Assembly: GCA_030696085.1 (NCBI GenBank)
Contig: JAUYNL010000026.1
Location: forward strand, 1-37,204
DNA from: Luteolibacter sp.
GTDB taxonomy: Bacteria > Verrucomicrobiota > Verrucomicrobiia > Verrucomicrobiales > Akkermansiaceae
DNA length: 37,204 nt
Direction of reading: 5' to 3'
The notes beneath the pieces were generated by a model that did not search any database, had not been told where the DNA came from, and saw only the letters and a list, made by a program, of their open reading frames with translations. Position 1 is the stretch's first letter, and the number at the start of each line of letters is the position of its first letter. Both the position numbers and the translations under genes were made by a program. Positions 19,047-26,447 of the stretch are shown here, piece after piece.

Positions 19047-21617
19047 ATGTCCGCCGCCGCCTCCATCGGCCACGCGACCACCGGCTGGCCCGCGCTGGAC
19101 GATGTCGTGTGCGGGCTGGAACCCGGCGACAACATCGTCTGGGGTATCGAGCGGATCGAGGATTACCGCCGCCTGGTAGAACTCTACGAACGGGCGGCGG
19201 AAGCTCAGGGGCTGAGGCGGATTTATTTCCGCTTCGGCCGCCACGAGCCGTTGCTTGCGGAGAAACCCGGGCTGGAAATCCATCAGTTCGATCCCACCCG
19301 CGGCTTCGAGTCATTTGTTAGGAACGTCCACCAGGTGATCGAATCCTGCGGCCCCGGCACAATCTATGTTTTTGACTTGCTCAGCGACCTGGCAGAGGCG
19401 TGGCACTCGGATCAGGCGGTGGGTAATTTTTTCGTACTGACCTGCCCGCGCCTGCTCGCCCTGCGGACCGTCACCTACTTCGCCATCACCCGCGACGCGC
19501 ATTCGGTCGCCGCGATGGACCCGATCCGGGATACGACCCAGTTTTTCCTCGATGTCTTCTCGCTGGATGACAAGTGCTACATCCGGCCGTTGAAAGTGCA
19601 GTATCGCTCGCTGCGGGTGATGAACACCGTCCACGTCCAGGATGGCGCACTGCTGCTGCCCGTCGAGGAAAGTGCGATTTTGGCCCGGATCTTGTCCCGG
19701 ACGCGCTGGCCGAGTCTTCACCGTCGTGACGAGGGCGGCTACTGGAACCGCTTGTTTCGGGAGGCGGAACGTCTTCTGGCCGAGAAAAAAAACGGCACGC
19801 TCACTCCGAAGGCCGAGGATGCCATCCTGCGCCAGATCCGCGCCGCGTTCCGGGTCCACCGCTCGGGGATCGCCTCTCTGGCGGAAACCTATCTGACTTT
19901 GGAGGATTTCCTGGAGATCCGCAAACGCCAGATCGGTGTGGGTTCCATCGGTGGCAAGGCGCTTGGAATGTTAGTCGCCCGGGCCATCGTGCGCGACCAC
20001 GAACCGGAGCTTGCGGAGCGCCTCGAGGTGCATGACTCATTCTTCGTCGGTGCGGAGGTTTTCGTCACCTACCTCGTGCACAATGGCGTGTGGTGGATCC
20101 GTGAAAGCCAGCAGCAGCCTGAAGGATTCCTCAAGCACCTCCAGGAAGGGCGCGACCACATTCTCGCCGGCGAGTTTCCACGGGAAGTCGTCCGCCAGTT
20201 CCAGGGCATGCTCGATTATTTCGGCGAAATGCCCTGCATCGTCCGCTCCAGCTCCATCCTCGAGGATGCGCGCGGCAACGCTTTCTCCGGAAAATACGAA
20301 AGCATTTTCCTCTCCAACCGCGGCTCGAGCGAGGAACGCCTCGCCGCCCTGATCGATGCGATCCGTCGCGTCTATGCCAGCGTGCTGGACCCCGAGGCAC
20401 TGCGCTACCGCAAAGCCCGCAACCTGCTCGACAGCGAGGAACGCATGGCGCTTCTCATCATGCGGGTCTCCGGTCGGCGCCGCGACAAATATTTCTTCCC
20501 GCAGGCCGCCGGCGTCGGGCTTTCCTACAATCCCTACCGCTGGCACCCGGAAATCGATCCCGAAGCCGGCGTGGTCCGCCTGGTCTTCGGGCTGGGAACC
20601 CGCGCCGTTGATCGCAACGACGACGATTACACCCGCCTGGTGGCACTCAACACCCCGCTGCGCCGCCCGGAAGCCTCGGTCGATGAACAAATCGATCACT
20701 CCCAGCGCAAGGTGGACGTGGTGGACCTGGATGCCCGCGAGTTGGTCTCCCTGCCGGTCGAGACGCTCGCTCCGCTGTGCGCGGATTTTCCCGCGGATTT
20801 GTTTCTCGACGAGTCGCCTAACGGCCTGGTCTGGGTGACTTTCCGCAAGCTCTTGCGCGACACTCCGGTGGGCGAGGACCTGCGGCGCATGCTCCGTATT
20901 CTCGCCGAGGCCTATCAGCACCCGGTGGATGTCGAATTCGCCATTAATTTCCTGCCTGCCGGCAACCACCGCATCCACCTGCTGCAATGCCGCACTTTCC
21001 AGATTCAGAAAGACCTGGGTGGCGGTGGCAACGATCCGTCAAACCTGCCGGGCCGCCGCATCCTCGAATCCCGTGGCGCCGTGATCGGAATCGGCCGGGA
21101 AAGCCAGGTGCATGACATTCTTCATGTGCCCGTCCATCTTTACGCCGCGCTCGGCGAGCAGGATCGCTATCAGGTGGCCAAGCTGATCGAAACCCTTGTC
21201 CAGCGGCATGATCCGGAGCGCAACCTGCTGCTTATCGGCCCCGGCCGCTGGGGCACCAGTTGCCCTTCGCTCGGAGTTCCGGTGCGTGCGGGCCGCATCG
21301 CCAAGGCTTCCGCAGTTTGTGAAATCATGGCCATGCATGGCGGCTTGATCCCCGATGTTTCGCTGGGGACTCATTTCTTCAACGACCTCGTCGAGCACGA
21401 GTTGCTCTACATGGCCTGTTTCCCCGGTAAACCCGCCAACAGTTTTGACGAGCAATGGCTGATGGACGAACCCAGCCAAACCGGGCAACGCCTCGTAAAA
21501 CTCGGCAAAACCGATCACTTCGCCGGGATCGCCCGGTGGGTGGATGTCTCGCGTTTCAATCTCACCCTGAATGCCGATCCATTCCACCAGGTCGCCATTC
21601 TCCGCCTGCCCGATTGA
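19047..21617 (+). CDS. PEP/pyruvate-binding (PPDK N-terminal-like) protein with RecA/KaiC-like N-terminal domain
   Basis: This 856-aa protein has an unusual layout. Residues about 8-200 read like a KaiC/RecA fold: TGWPALDDVVCGLEPGDN at 12-29 and a Walker-B-like GTIYVFDLLS at 104-113. Where the P-loop GxxxxGK[ST] should be, the text is VWGIERIEDY, so ATP binding there is doubtful. Residues about 295-655 resemble the nucleotide-binding N-terminal domain of pyruvate phosphate dikinase and PEP synthase: GSIGGKALGM (299-308), VRSSSILEDARGNAFSGKYES (399-419) and LLQCR (645-649). The phosphohistidine swivelling domain and PEP/pyruvate TIM barrel of true PPDK/PpsA are absent. A C-terminal region (about 660-856) with IGPGRWGTSCPSLGVPV is specific to this family. 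The substrate is unknown. Its start 3 bp after gdhA suggests a role tied to nitrogen or PEP status. Confidence 0.8.
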   Translation: MSAAASIGHATTGWPALDDVVCGLEPGDNIVWGIERIEDYRRLVELYERAAEAQGLRRIYFRFGRHEPLLAEKPGLEIHQFDPTRGFESFVRNVHQVIESCGPGTIYVFDLLSDLAEAWHSDQAVGNFFVLTCPRLLALRTVTYFAITRDAHSVAAMDPIRDTTQFFLDVFSLDDKCYIRPLKVQYRSLRVMNTVHVQDGALLLPVEESAILARILSRTRWPSLHRRDEGGYWNRLFREAERLLAEKKNGTLTPKAEDAILRQIRAAFRVHRSGIASLAETYLTLEDFLEIRKRQIGVGSIGGKALGMLVARAIVRDHEPELAERLEVHDSFFVGAEVFVTYLVHNGVWWIRESQQQPEGFLKHLQEGRDHILAGEFPREVVRQFQGMLDYFGEMPCIVRSSSILEDARGNAFSGKYESIFLSNRGSSEERLAALIDAIRRVYASVLDPEALRYRKARNLLDSEERMALLIMRVSGRRRDKYFFPQAAGVGLSYNPYRWHPEIDPEAGVVRLVFGLGTRAVDRNDDDYTRLVALNTPLRRPEASVDEQIDHSQRKVDVVDLDARELVSLPVETLAPLCADFPADLFLDESPNGLVWVTFRKLLRDTPVGEDLRRMLRILAEAYQHPVDVEFAINFLPAGNHRIHLLQCRTFQIQKDLGGGGNDPSNLPGRRILESRGAVIGIGRESQVHDILHVPVHLYAALGEQDRYQVAKLIETLVQRHDPERNLLLIGPGRWGTSCPSLGVPVRAGRIAKASAVCEIMAMHGGLIPDVSLGTHFFNDLVEHELLYMACFPGKPANSFDEQWLMDEPSQTGQRLVKLGKTDHFAGIARWVDVSRFNLTLNADPFHQVAILRLPD

Positions 21618-21696
21618 CTGCGGTTAGATGAGCAATGGCTGCTGACACTCTCCAGACCTGTGCCTTCGGAGCCTTCCGGTGAACCGTAGTTTCAGC

Positions 21697-23100
21697 TCAC
21701 GCGTGATGCAGGAGGATGGAATTCGCGGCGAAGTGGTCGGAGAGGATGTCGGAAACGATGACGATGGGGGTGCCGGAGCGGACGAGTTCCTCCTTGAGGA
21801 GCTGTTCGCTGACGCGCTGGATGGTTTCCTCGATGTTGGAGGCGAAGGCCAGCTTGATGGCGCGGACGCCGCGGGTGAGGGAGAGCTTGCGGCAGACGCT
21901 TTCCTTGGGAGTGACCGCGTAGAATCCGGCGGTGCGCGGGCGGAGCATGGCCACCTGGTTGGCGAGCACGCCGCGGCGGGTGAGCACCACGAGGCGGGCG
22001 TCCGGCAGCGAATCCGCGAGGGTGACGGCGGCTTTGGCAATTTTTTGGCGTTCGTCGCGCAGCAGCATGCCCTGGCCGAAGCCCTGGCCGCCGGAGCGCT
22101 CGATGCGGGTGGAAATGCGGACGAGGGCATCCACGCAGCGCTCCGGGTAGCGACCGACGGAGGTTTCGCCGGAAAGCATCAGGGCATCCGCCTCCTCGTA
22201 GGCGGCGTTCATGACATCGGTCACTTCCGCACGGGTGGGCGTGGGGTTGTTGATCATGGATTCGAGGAGCTGGGTGGCGACGATCACGCGGGTGCCGAGT
22301 TCGTGGCAGCGCTTTACGATGCGGCGCTGGAGCAGCGGCAGTTCCTCGAATTCGACTTCGGTGCCTAGGTCGCCGCGGGCGATCATGATGAGATCGGCTT
22401 CCTGAATGATGGCATCGATGTTGCGCACCGCCTCCTGATCCTCGATCTTGGCGACGAGTTGGGCGTCGCCTTCAAGCGCCTTCATCGCCTCGCGCAGTTC
22501 GCGGACGTGGGCGGCATCCCGCACGAAGGAGCCGGCGATGTAGTCCGCCTCGCACTCGACGGCCAAGGCGAGATCCTTGTGGTCCTTTTCCGTGAGGGCG
22601 GGAAGATTGAGGCGCACGCCGGGCAGGTTGATGTGGCGGCGCGAGCCCATGGTGCCCGGAGTTTTGACGTGGCAGAGGATGCGGTCCGCCTCGACGACAT
22701 CGATGCGCATGAGCAGCGCGCCGTTGTCAACGACGAGGGTATTTCCGACGGAAACATCGCCCATGAGGCCCTCGTAGTTGACGGTGGTGGAGAGTTCGAC
22801 GGTGGGATCAGCACCGGTTTTGCGGAATTCGACGGTGTCGCCCGCAGCGAGCGTGTAGGGAGCGGGGAGGTCGCCGGTGCGGATCGACGGGCCGGTGAGA
22901 TCGAAGAGCACGCCGATGTGGGTGGCGCGCTGGATGGCCTGGCGGCGCACGCGTTTGGTCATCTCAGCCGCCCATTCGTGTTTGGCATGGGACATGTTGA
23001 GACGGAAAACATTGGTGCCGGCATCCATGAGGGTGCCGATCATTTCCTCGGATTCCGTGGCGGGACCGAGCGTGCAGATCAGTTTGGTTTTGCGGGACAT
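21697..23100 (-). CDS. pyk: Pyruvate kinase
   Basis: This 467-aa enzyme converts PEP and ADP to pyruvate and ATP. The N-terminal motif KLICTLGPATESEE, FRLNMSHAK, the active-site strand VAKIEDQEAV, MIARGDLGTEVEFEELP and the ALMLSGETSVGRYP block are all present. The C-terminal allosteric-type domain is complete and no extra PEP-utiliser domain is attached. The strand after the barrel start reads FDLTGPSIRTG (66-76), where Ser72 replaces the Glu or Lys that normally distinguishes potassium-dependent from potassium-independent enzymes. It converges on the PEP/pyruvate-binding gene with a 79-bp gap that holds no gene and no clear terminator. cysS lies 51 bp upstream in the same direction. Confidence 0.95.
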   Translation of the reverse strand: MSRKTKLICTLGPATESEEMIGTLMDAGTNVFRLNMSHAKHEWAAEMTKRVRRQAIQRATHIGVLFDLTGPSIRTGDLPAPYTLAAGDTVEFRKTGADPTVELSTTVNYEGLMGDVSVGNTLVVDNGALLMRIDVVEADRILCHVKTPGTMGSRRHINLPGVRLNLPALTEKDHKDLALAVECEADYIAGSFVRDAAHVRELREAMKALEGDAQLVAKIEDQEAVRNIDAIIQEADLIMIARGDLGTEVEFEELPLLQRRIVKRCHELGTRVIVATQLLESMINNPTPTRAEVTDVMNAAYEEADALMLSGETSVGRYPERCVDALVRISTRIERSGGQGFGQGMLLRDERQKIAKAAVTLADSLPDARLVVLTRRGVLANQVAMLRPRTAGFYAVTPKESVCRKLSLTRGVRAIKLAFASNIEETIQRVSEQLLKEELVRSGTPIVIVSDILSDHFAANSILLHHA

Positions 23101-23151
23101 GCGGCGGGGGGCAGGGCCAGTGAAGTGGAAGAGATTTGAGATTTAAAACTA

Positions 23152-24543
23152 TCAGATGGGGGTGAGGGTGTAGCTGTCCGTGGCGTCCTTGACGAGCCAG
23201 CCCTGGGTGGCGAGTTCGGTGCGGAGTTGGTCGGATTCCGCCCAGTTTTTCGCGAGTCGGGCCTGCCAGCGGGATTCGGCGAGGCTGCGGATGGCATCGG
23301 GGATTTCGACGGGATCCTCATTTTCCACGGGCAGGGTGAGGCCGAGGGCCCGGAGCACGCGGTTGAGGCCGGCCAGGGCGGCGGCGGCTTCCCTGCCGGT
23401 GAGTTGAGAGGCATCCCGCAGGCCGGTGAAGAGTCCGCCAAGGGCGGCCGGGGTGTTGAGATCATCGTTGAGGCTGTCCCAAGCGGCTTGGAAGGGGCCG
23501 AAGGCGGCGGAATCGAGGGTGATATCGCCGCCGGTTTTCGCGGCGAGCTTACGCGCGCCCTTGGCGAGTTTCGCCATGGACTCGCGGGCGGCGTGCAGCG
23601 AATCGAGGGTGAAGTTGAGCTGCTTGCGGTAGTGGCCGCCGATGAGCACGTAGCGGACTTCCATTGGGGTGAAGTCGCGGGTTTCGAGATCGGCAAGCGT
23701 ATAAAGATTGCCGATGGATTTGGACATTTTTCCACCATCCACCAGCAGGTGGGTGATGTGGAACCAATGCGCTGCGAAGTGACCGCCGCAGGCGCAGGCG
23801 CTCTGGGCGATCTCGTTCTCATGGTGGGGAAACACCAGATCCACGCCGCCGGAATGGAGGTCGAAATCGGCTCCGAGATACTCCTGGATCATGGCGGAGC
23901 ATTCGAGATGCCAGCCCGGACGGCCATCGCCCCACGGGGAGGGCCAGAAGTTTTCGCCGTCCTCGGGGCGGCGGGCTTTCCAGAGCACGAAGTCGGAAAC
24001 GCTGTCCTTTTCGTATTCATCCGAGTTCGCGCGGGCATTCTGGGTTTTTCCGAGGTCGAGCTCGCGTTCGTCGAGGTGCGAGAGTTTGCCGTAGGCTGGA
24101 AATGAGGAGATTTTGAAATAGACCGAGCCATCTTCGGACGGGTAGGCGTGGCCTTTGGCGATGAGCGCCTCGATCATGGCGACTTGCTGCGGGATGTGCC
24201 CGACGGCGCTGGGTTCGATGTGCGGCTCAAGCAAGGCGAGTTTTTCGCAATCGGCGTGGAATTTTGCGGTCCAGCCTGCGGTGAATTCGGTGAGGGTCTG
24301 ACCGGCCTTTTGGGAGTCGCGGATGGTTTTGTCGTCCACATCGGTGATGTTGCGGACGTGGAGCGTGCGGATGCCGCCGGTTTCGAGAGTGCGGCGCAGG
24401 ACATCCTGAAGGACGAAAGTGCGGAAGTTTCCAATGTGTGCCGGGCCGTAAACCGTCGGTCCGCAGCAGTAAAAACGGAAGGTCGTGCCATCAATGGGGC
24501 GGAGCTCGCGTTCAGTCCGGGTCAGCGTGTCAAAAAGCCGCAT
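23152..24543 (-). CDS. cysS: Cysteinyl-tRNA synthetase
   Basis: This 463-aa class I synthetase charges tRNA-Cys in the cytoplasm. The HIGH motif is HIGN (36-39) and the KMSKS motif is exact (272-276). The zinc ligands expected from the E. coli enzyme are all present: C27 in CCGPTVYG, C215 in ECSAMIQ, and H240 and E244 in FPHHENEIAQS. The length is close to the E. coli protein. The start MRLFDTLTRTE is the standard family beginning. No T-box or other leader structure was recognised in the short upstream stretch. It precedes pyk in the same direction with a 51-bp gap. Confidence 0.97.
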   Translation of the reverse strand: MRLFDTLTRTERELRPIDGTTFRFYCCGPTVYGPAHIGNFRTFVLQDVLRRTLETGGIRTLHVRNITDVDDKTIRDSQKAGQTLTEFTAGWTAKFHADCEKLALLEPHIEPSAVGHIPQQVAMIEALIAKGHAYPSEDGSVYFKISSFPAYGKLSHLDERELDLGKTQNARANSDEYEKDSVSDFVLWKARRPEDGENFWPSPWGDGRPGWHLECSAMIQEYLGADFDLHSGGVDLVFPHHENEIAQSACACGGHFAAHWFHITHLLVDGGKMSKSIGNLYTLADLETRDFTPMEVRYVLIGGHYRKQLNFTLDSLHAARESMAKLAKGARKLAAKTGGDITLDSAAFGPFQAAWDSLNDDLNTPAALGGLFTGLRDASQLTGREAAAALAGLNRVLRALGLTLPVENEDPVEIPDAIRSLAESRWQARLAKNWAESDQLRTELATQGWLVKDATDSYTLTPI

Positions 24544-24601
24544 GGGCGGGGTGTAAGGAGCGGAGGGCCGGGAGCCAAGAGCGAAGAGCGCCCGAAGCCG
24601 C

Positions 24602-24970
24602 TTATTTCTCGCGCTGGCGGCGGAGCAGCAGCAGGCTGGTCAGGAAAATCAGCGTGGTGCTGGAGGCTTCGGGAATGTGCTGGTCCGCCACTTCCACATA
24701 GATCCATTCCGATTTGCCGCCCTTGGTGATGATTTCCACCGGGAATTTCATCAGGTTTTCTCCGGAAGGTGGCGCGGATCGGACTTCCGTGGCGGGTGGC
24801 TGAACGGGCGCTTCCGGTGGCTCACGCATCACCCACACCGCGACCGCAGGGCATGCCAGCAGCAGCCCGATCCAGAGGAATTTGATGTTGAAAAAGCCCG
24901 GCAAGCAGGCGGAAGGTGGCAAAATTTTAAAAATAATCAAGAAATACGTAATAATTTTACCAATTTCCAT
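24602..24970 (-). CDS. Small PEP-CTERM-like sorting-domain protein
   Basis: The protein has an N-terminal hydrophobic helix (IKFLWIGLLLACPAVAVWV), a Pro-rich linker (REPPEAPVQPP), a short beta-like segment and a C-terminus with IPEASSTTLIFLTSLLLLRRQRE. That tail has the three parts of a PEP-CTERM signal: a PEP-like motif, a hydrophobic helix and a basic end, as recognised by exosortases. The upstream 22 codons from ATG 24970 are AT-rich, so translation may instead begin at TTG 24904, giving 100 aa instead of 122. The mature region is very short for an exported PEP-CTERM protein. Function is unknown. It lies divergent from the membrane gene at 25012. Confidence 0.6.
   Translation of the reverse strand: MEIGKIITYFLIIFKILPPSACLPGFFNIKFLWIGLLLACPAVAVWVMREPPEAPVQPPATEVRSAPPSGENLMKFPVEIITKGGKSEWIYVEVADQHIPEASSTTLIFLTSLLLLRRQREK
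24915..24965. promoter_or_regulatory. AT-rich stretch between divergent small genes
   Basis: About 50 bp of almost pure A+T stand out sharply in this GC-rich window, between the PEP-CTERM-like gene (-) and the membrane gene at 25012 (+). Such a stretch is a reasonable site for promoters of one or both genes. If the minus-strand gene starts at TTG 24904 the whole stretch is non-coding. If it starts at ATG 24970 the stretch is its first codons. No unambiguous -35/-10 pair could be assigned. Confidence 0.3.
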
Positions 24971-25011
24971 GATTGGGTTGCTGGAGGGTTGCGGCTAGGG
25001 TCCCGACGGCC

Positions 25012-25560
25012 ATGACGAAAGCGTATGACGAGAGGACGAGGCAGATAGCGGTGGGGACGGGGGTCTTGCTGGCGATCATGCTGGTGGTTTGCGGAGTTCT
25101 AATCGGTTGGCGCTACCTTCCCGGGCTGCTGGGCGAGTGGATTGGATTCATGGTCGGGGTGATGACGACGCCATTTTTGTTAGAAGCGTCGTTCGTGATC
25201 CTTGGGCTCACCGTGGTGGTGGCGATCAACGTCTGGCGGCAGCGGCATGCCGGGGATGAACTTGTGTATCTCGAACAGGTGGAAGGGGCGGAAAATCTGC
25301 CGGAGCGCGCGAGGTGGGCGCTTTATCGGGATGCGCCACTGGCGGGGGAGGTTCCATCCCTGCAGACCCAAGCGGAGGGGGCACTGGCGATCGGCGATTA
25401 CGAATCGGCGGCGGAGTGCCTTGCGGCGATGCCCGAGGAAGTGTTGAAGCGGCCAGACATTCTGGCGTTGCGACTGGAGATGGCGCGGGCGACGGGCAAG
25501 CGGGAGCTCGCGGAGAAACTGGAAACCGAGCTGCGTGCCCTGGAAATCGGAAATCGCTGA
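25012..25560 (+). CDS. Membrane protein with two helices and a helical repeat-like C-terminal domain
   Basis: This 182-aa protein has two hydrophobic helices (VLLAIMLVVCGVLIGW around residue 20, and FLLEASFVILGLTVVVAINVW around residue 65). A soluble C-terminal part of about 100 residues follows, whose text (QTQAEGALAIGDYESAAECLAAMP, then LRLEMARATGKRELAEKLE) reads like one and a half tetratricopeptide-type helical hairpins. The expected topology places this domain in the cytoplasm. ATG 25012 is preferred over an in-frame upstream codon at 24973 because it is followed directly by a charged segment and then the first helix. The family is not recognised. It heads a run with the Hpt and PH-like genes. 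Confidence 0.7.
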   Translation: MTKAYDERTRQIAVGTGVLLAIMLVVCGVLIGWRYLPGLLGEWIGFMVGVMTTPFLLEASFVILGLTVVVAINVWRQRHAGDELVYLEQVEGAENLPERARWALYRDAPLAGEVPSLQTQAEGALAIGDYESAAECLAAMPEEVLKRPDILALRLEMARATGKRELAEKLETELRALEIGNR

Positions 25561-25647
25561 GATTTTGAACATTACGTGATTATAGACTTTGGATGTCCCG
25601 GACGTTTCGGGTTTAATGCCGGGTCTGTGAAAGAAGAGCTTCTGCCT

Positions 25648-25974
25648 ATGAACCCGGTGAATTTCGCGAAAATGGCCCACGGGGATCCCGCCGGGCTGAT
25701 CGAAATGGCATTCGATTATTTCAACGAAACGCGCCGCCTGATGACTGGGTGGATGGCCTTGATCGAATCGAAGAACTATGGGCAACTGCGCGACGATCTG
25801 CACCGCTGCAAGGGCGGGGCGTCGCTTTTCGGCCTGGAGCGGCTGGTTTCGCTGCTGGGGGAATTTGAAAGCCCGGCAGTTCTGGAACAGCGGGGATTCG
25901 ATCTTGCGACATTCGAAAACGAACTCACCGCAGCCGAGAAGGCGGTGGCAGGCATGGCGCAGGCCGTGAATTGA
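25648..25974 (+). CDS. Orphan histidine phosphotransfer (Hpt) domain protein
   Basis: This 108-aa protein is about the size of a single Hpt domain and carries the phospho-acceptor motif DDLHRCKGGASLFGLERLVSLL, with H52 as the likely phosphorylated histidine and the conserved K-G two residues later. Such proteins relay phosphate from hybrid histidine kinases to response regulators, or are sensed as free-standing modules. No kinase or regulator gene is adjacent. ATG 25648 is chosen because AAGAAGAG lies about 10 bases upstream, one of the few Shine-Dalgarno-like sites in the window. Upstream in-frame GTG codons at 25576 and 25627 are alternatives. Its stop overlaps the next start (TGATG). Confidence 0.72.
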   Translation: MNPVNFAKMAHGDPAGLIEMAFDYFNETRRLMTGWMALIESKNYGQLRDDLHRCKGGASLFGLERLVSLLGEFESPAVLEQRGFDLATFENELTAAEKAVAGMAQAVN

Positions 25975-26438
25975 TGGGAACGTCCGTTCAATCTCCGGAA
26001 AAGGAGTTGCGCTTCACGCGCTCGGGGCAGGCTGTGTGGTTCTGGATGGGGGCGGCGGTACTTGCGGCGGCTTCGGTCACGCTGGCGGCCACCTCGATCT
26101 ACCGCGACGTAAACCCGGAGGTGCCACATGGCGCGTGGGCCCTGCTGCCGCTGGCGGCGGCGTTGGTTTCCGCCAGGCTGGCCCTGCGGCTGACTCGCCG
26201 CGCATATGTGATCCTCACGCCTCTCGGGATCGAGATTTTCCCATTCTTCCGTCCGGCGCAGGGCATGCGCCTGGTCGTCTGGCAGGAGGTGGCCCGCGCG
26301 GATGTGAATGAGGAAAGAACCCGTCTGACGCTACATCATGATGCTGCGAAAAGCTCCGGCATCCACCTTTCGCTGAGGCCGATCCGGGCGGACCGCCGGG
26401 CATTGCTGGCCAAGGCGGTGATCGGGCGTGTCGAGTGA
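25974..26438 (+). CDS. Membrane protein with bacterial PH-like domain
   Basis: This 154-aa protein has two membrane helices (VWFWMGAAVLAAASVTLAA, and GAWALLPLAAALVSARLAL). A C-terminal beta-rich domain follows, beginning AYVILTPLGIEIFP and continuing VVWQEVARADVNEERTRLTLH. That pattern (helix pair, then Y-x-L-T-x-x-G strand, then W-x-E/V-x-x-x-D strand) is typical of bacterial PH (bPH) domain membrane proteins. The ATG overlaps the stop of the Hpt gene as TGATG, so translation is probably coupled. Function is unknown. It converges on pntB with only 4 bp between stop codons, inside a perfect palindrome. Confidence 0.65.
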   Translation: MGTSVQSPEKELRFTRSGQAVWFWMGAAVLAAASVTLAATSIYRDVNPEVPHGAWALLPLAAALVSARLALRLTRRAYVILTPLGIEIFPFFRPAQGMRLVVWQEVARADVNEERTRLTLHHDAAKSSGIHLSLRPIRADRRALLAKAVIGRVE

Positions 26439-26447
26439 GCGCTCACT
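26434..26447. repeat. 14-bp perfect palindrome spanning two convergent stop codons
   Basis: AGTGAGC followed directly by GCTCACT is a perfect palindrome. It contains the TGA of the plus-strand gene (26436-26438) and the TGA of pntB on the minus strand (26443-26445). The RNA from either strand could form only a short stem without a loop, so this is more likely a chance or protein-binding symmetry than a terminator. Confidence 0.35.

Noticed and set aside
24544..24601. T-box or other leader before cysS
   Set aside because: Only 58 bp separate cysS from the next gene. No specifier hairpin or T-box sequence is visible, and T-boxes are not expected in this type of organism.
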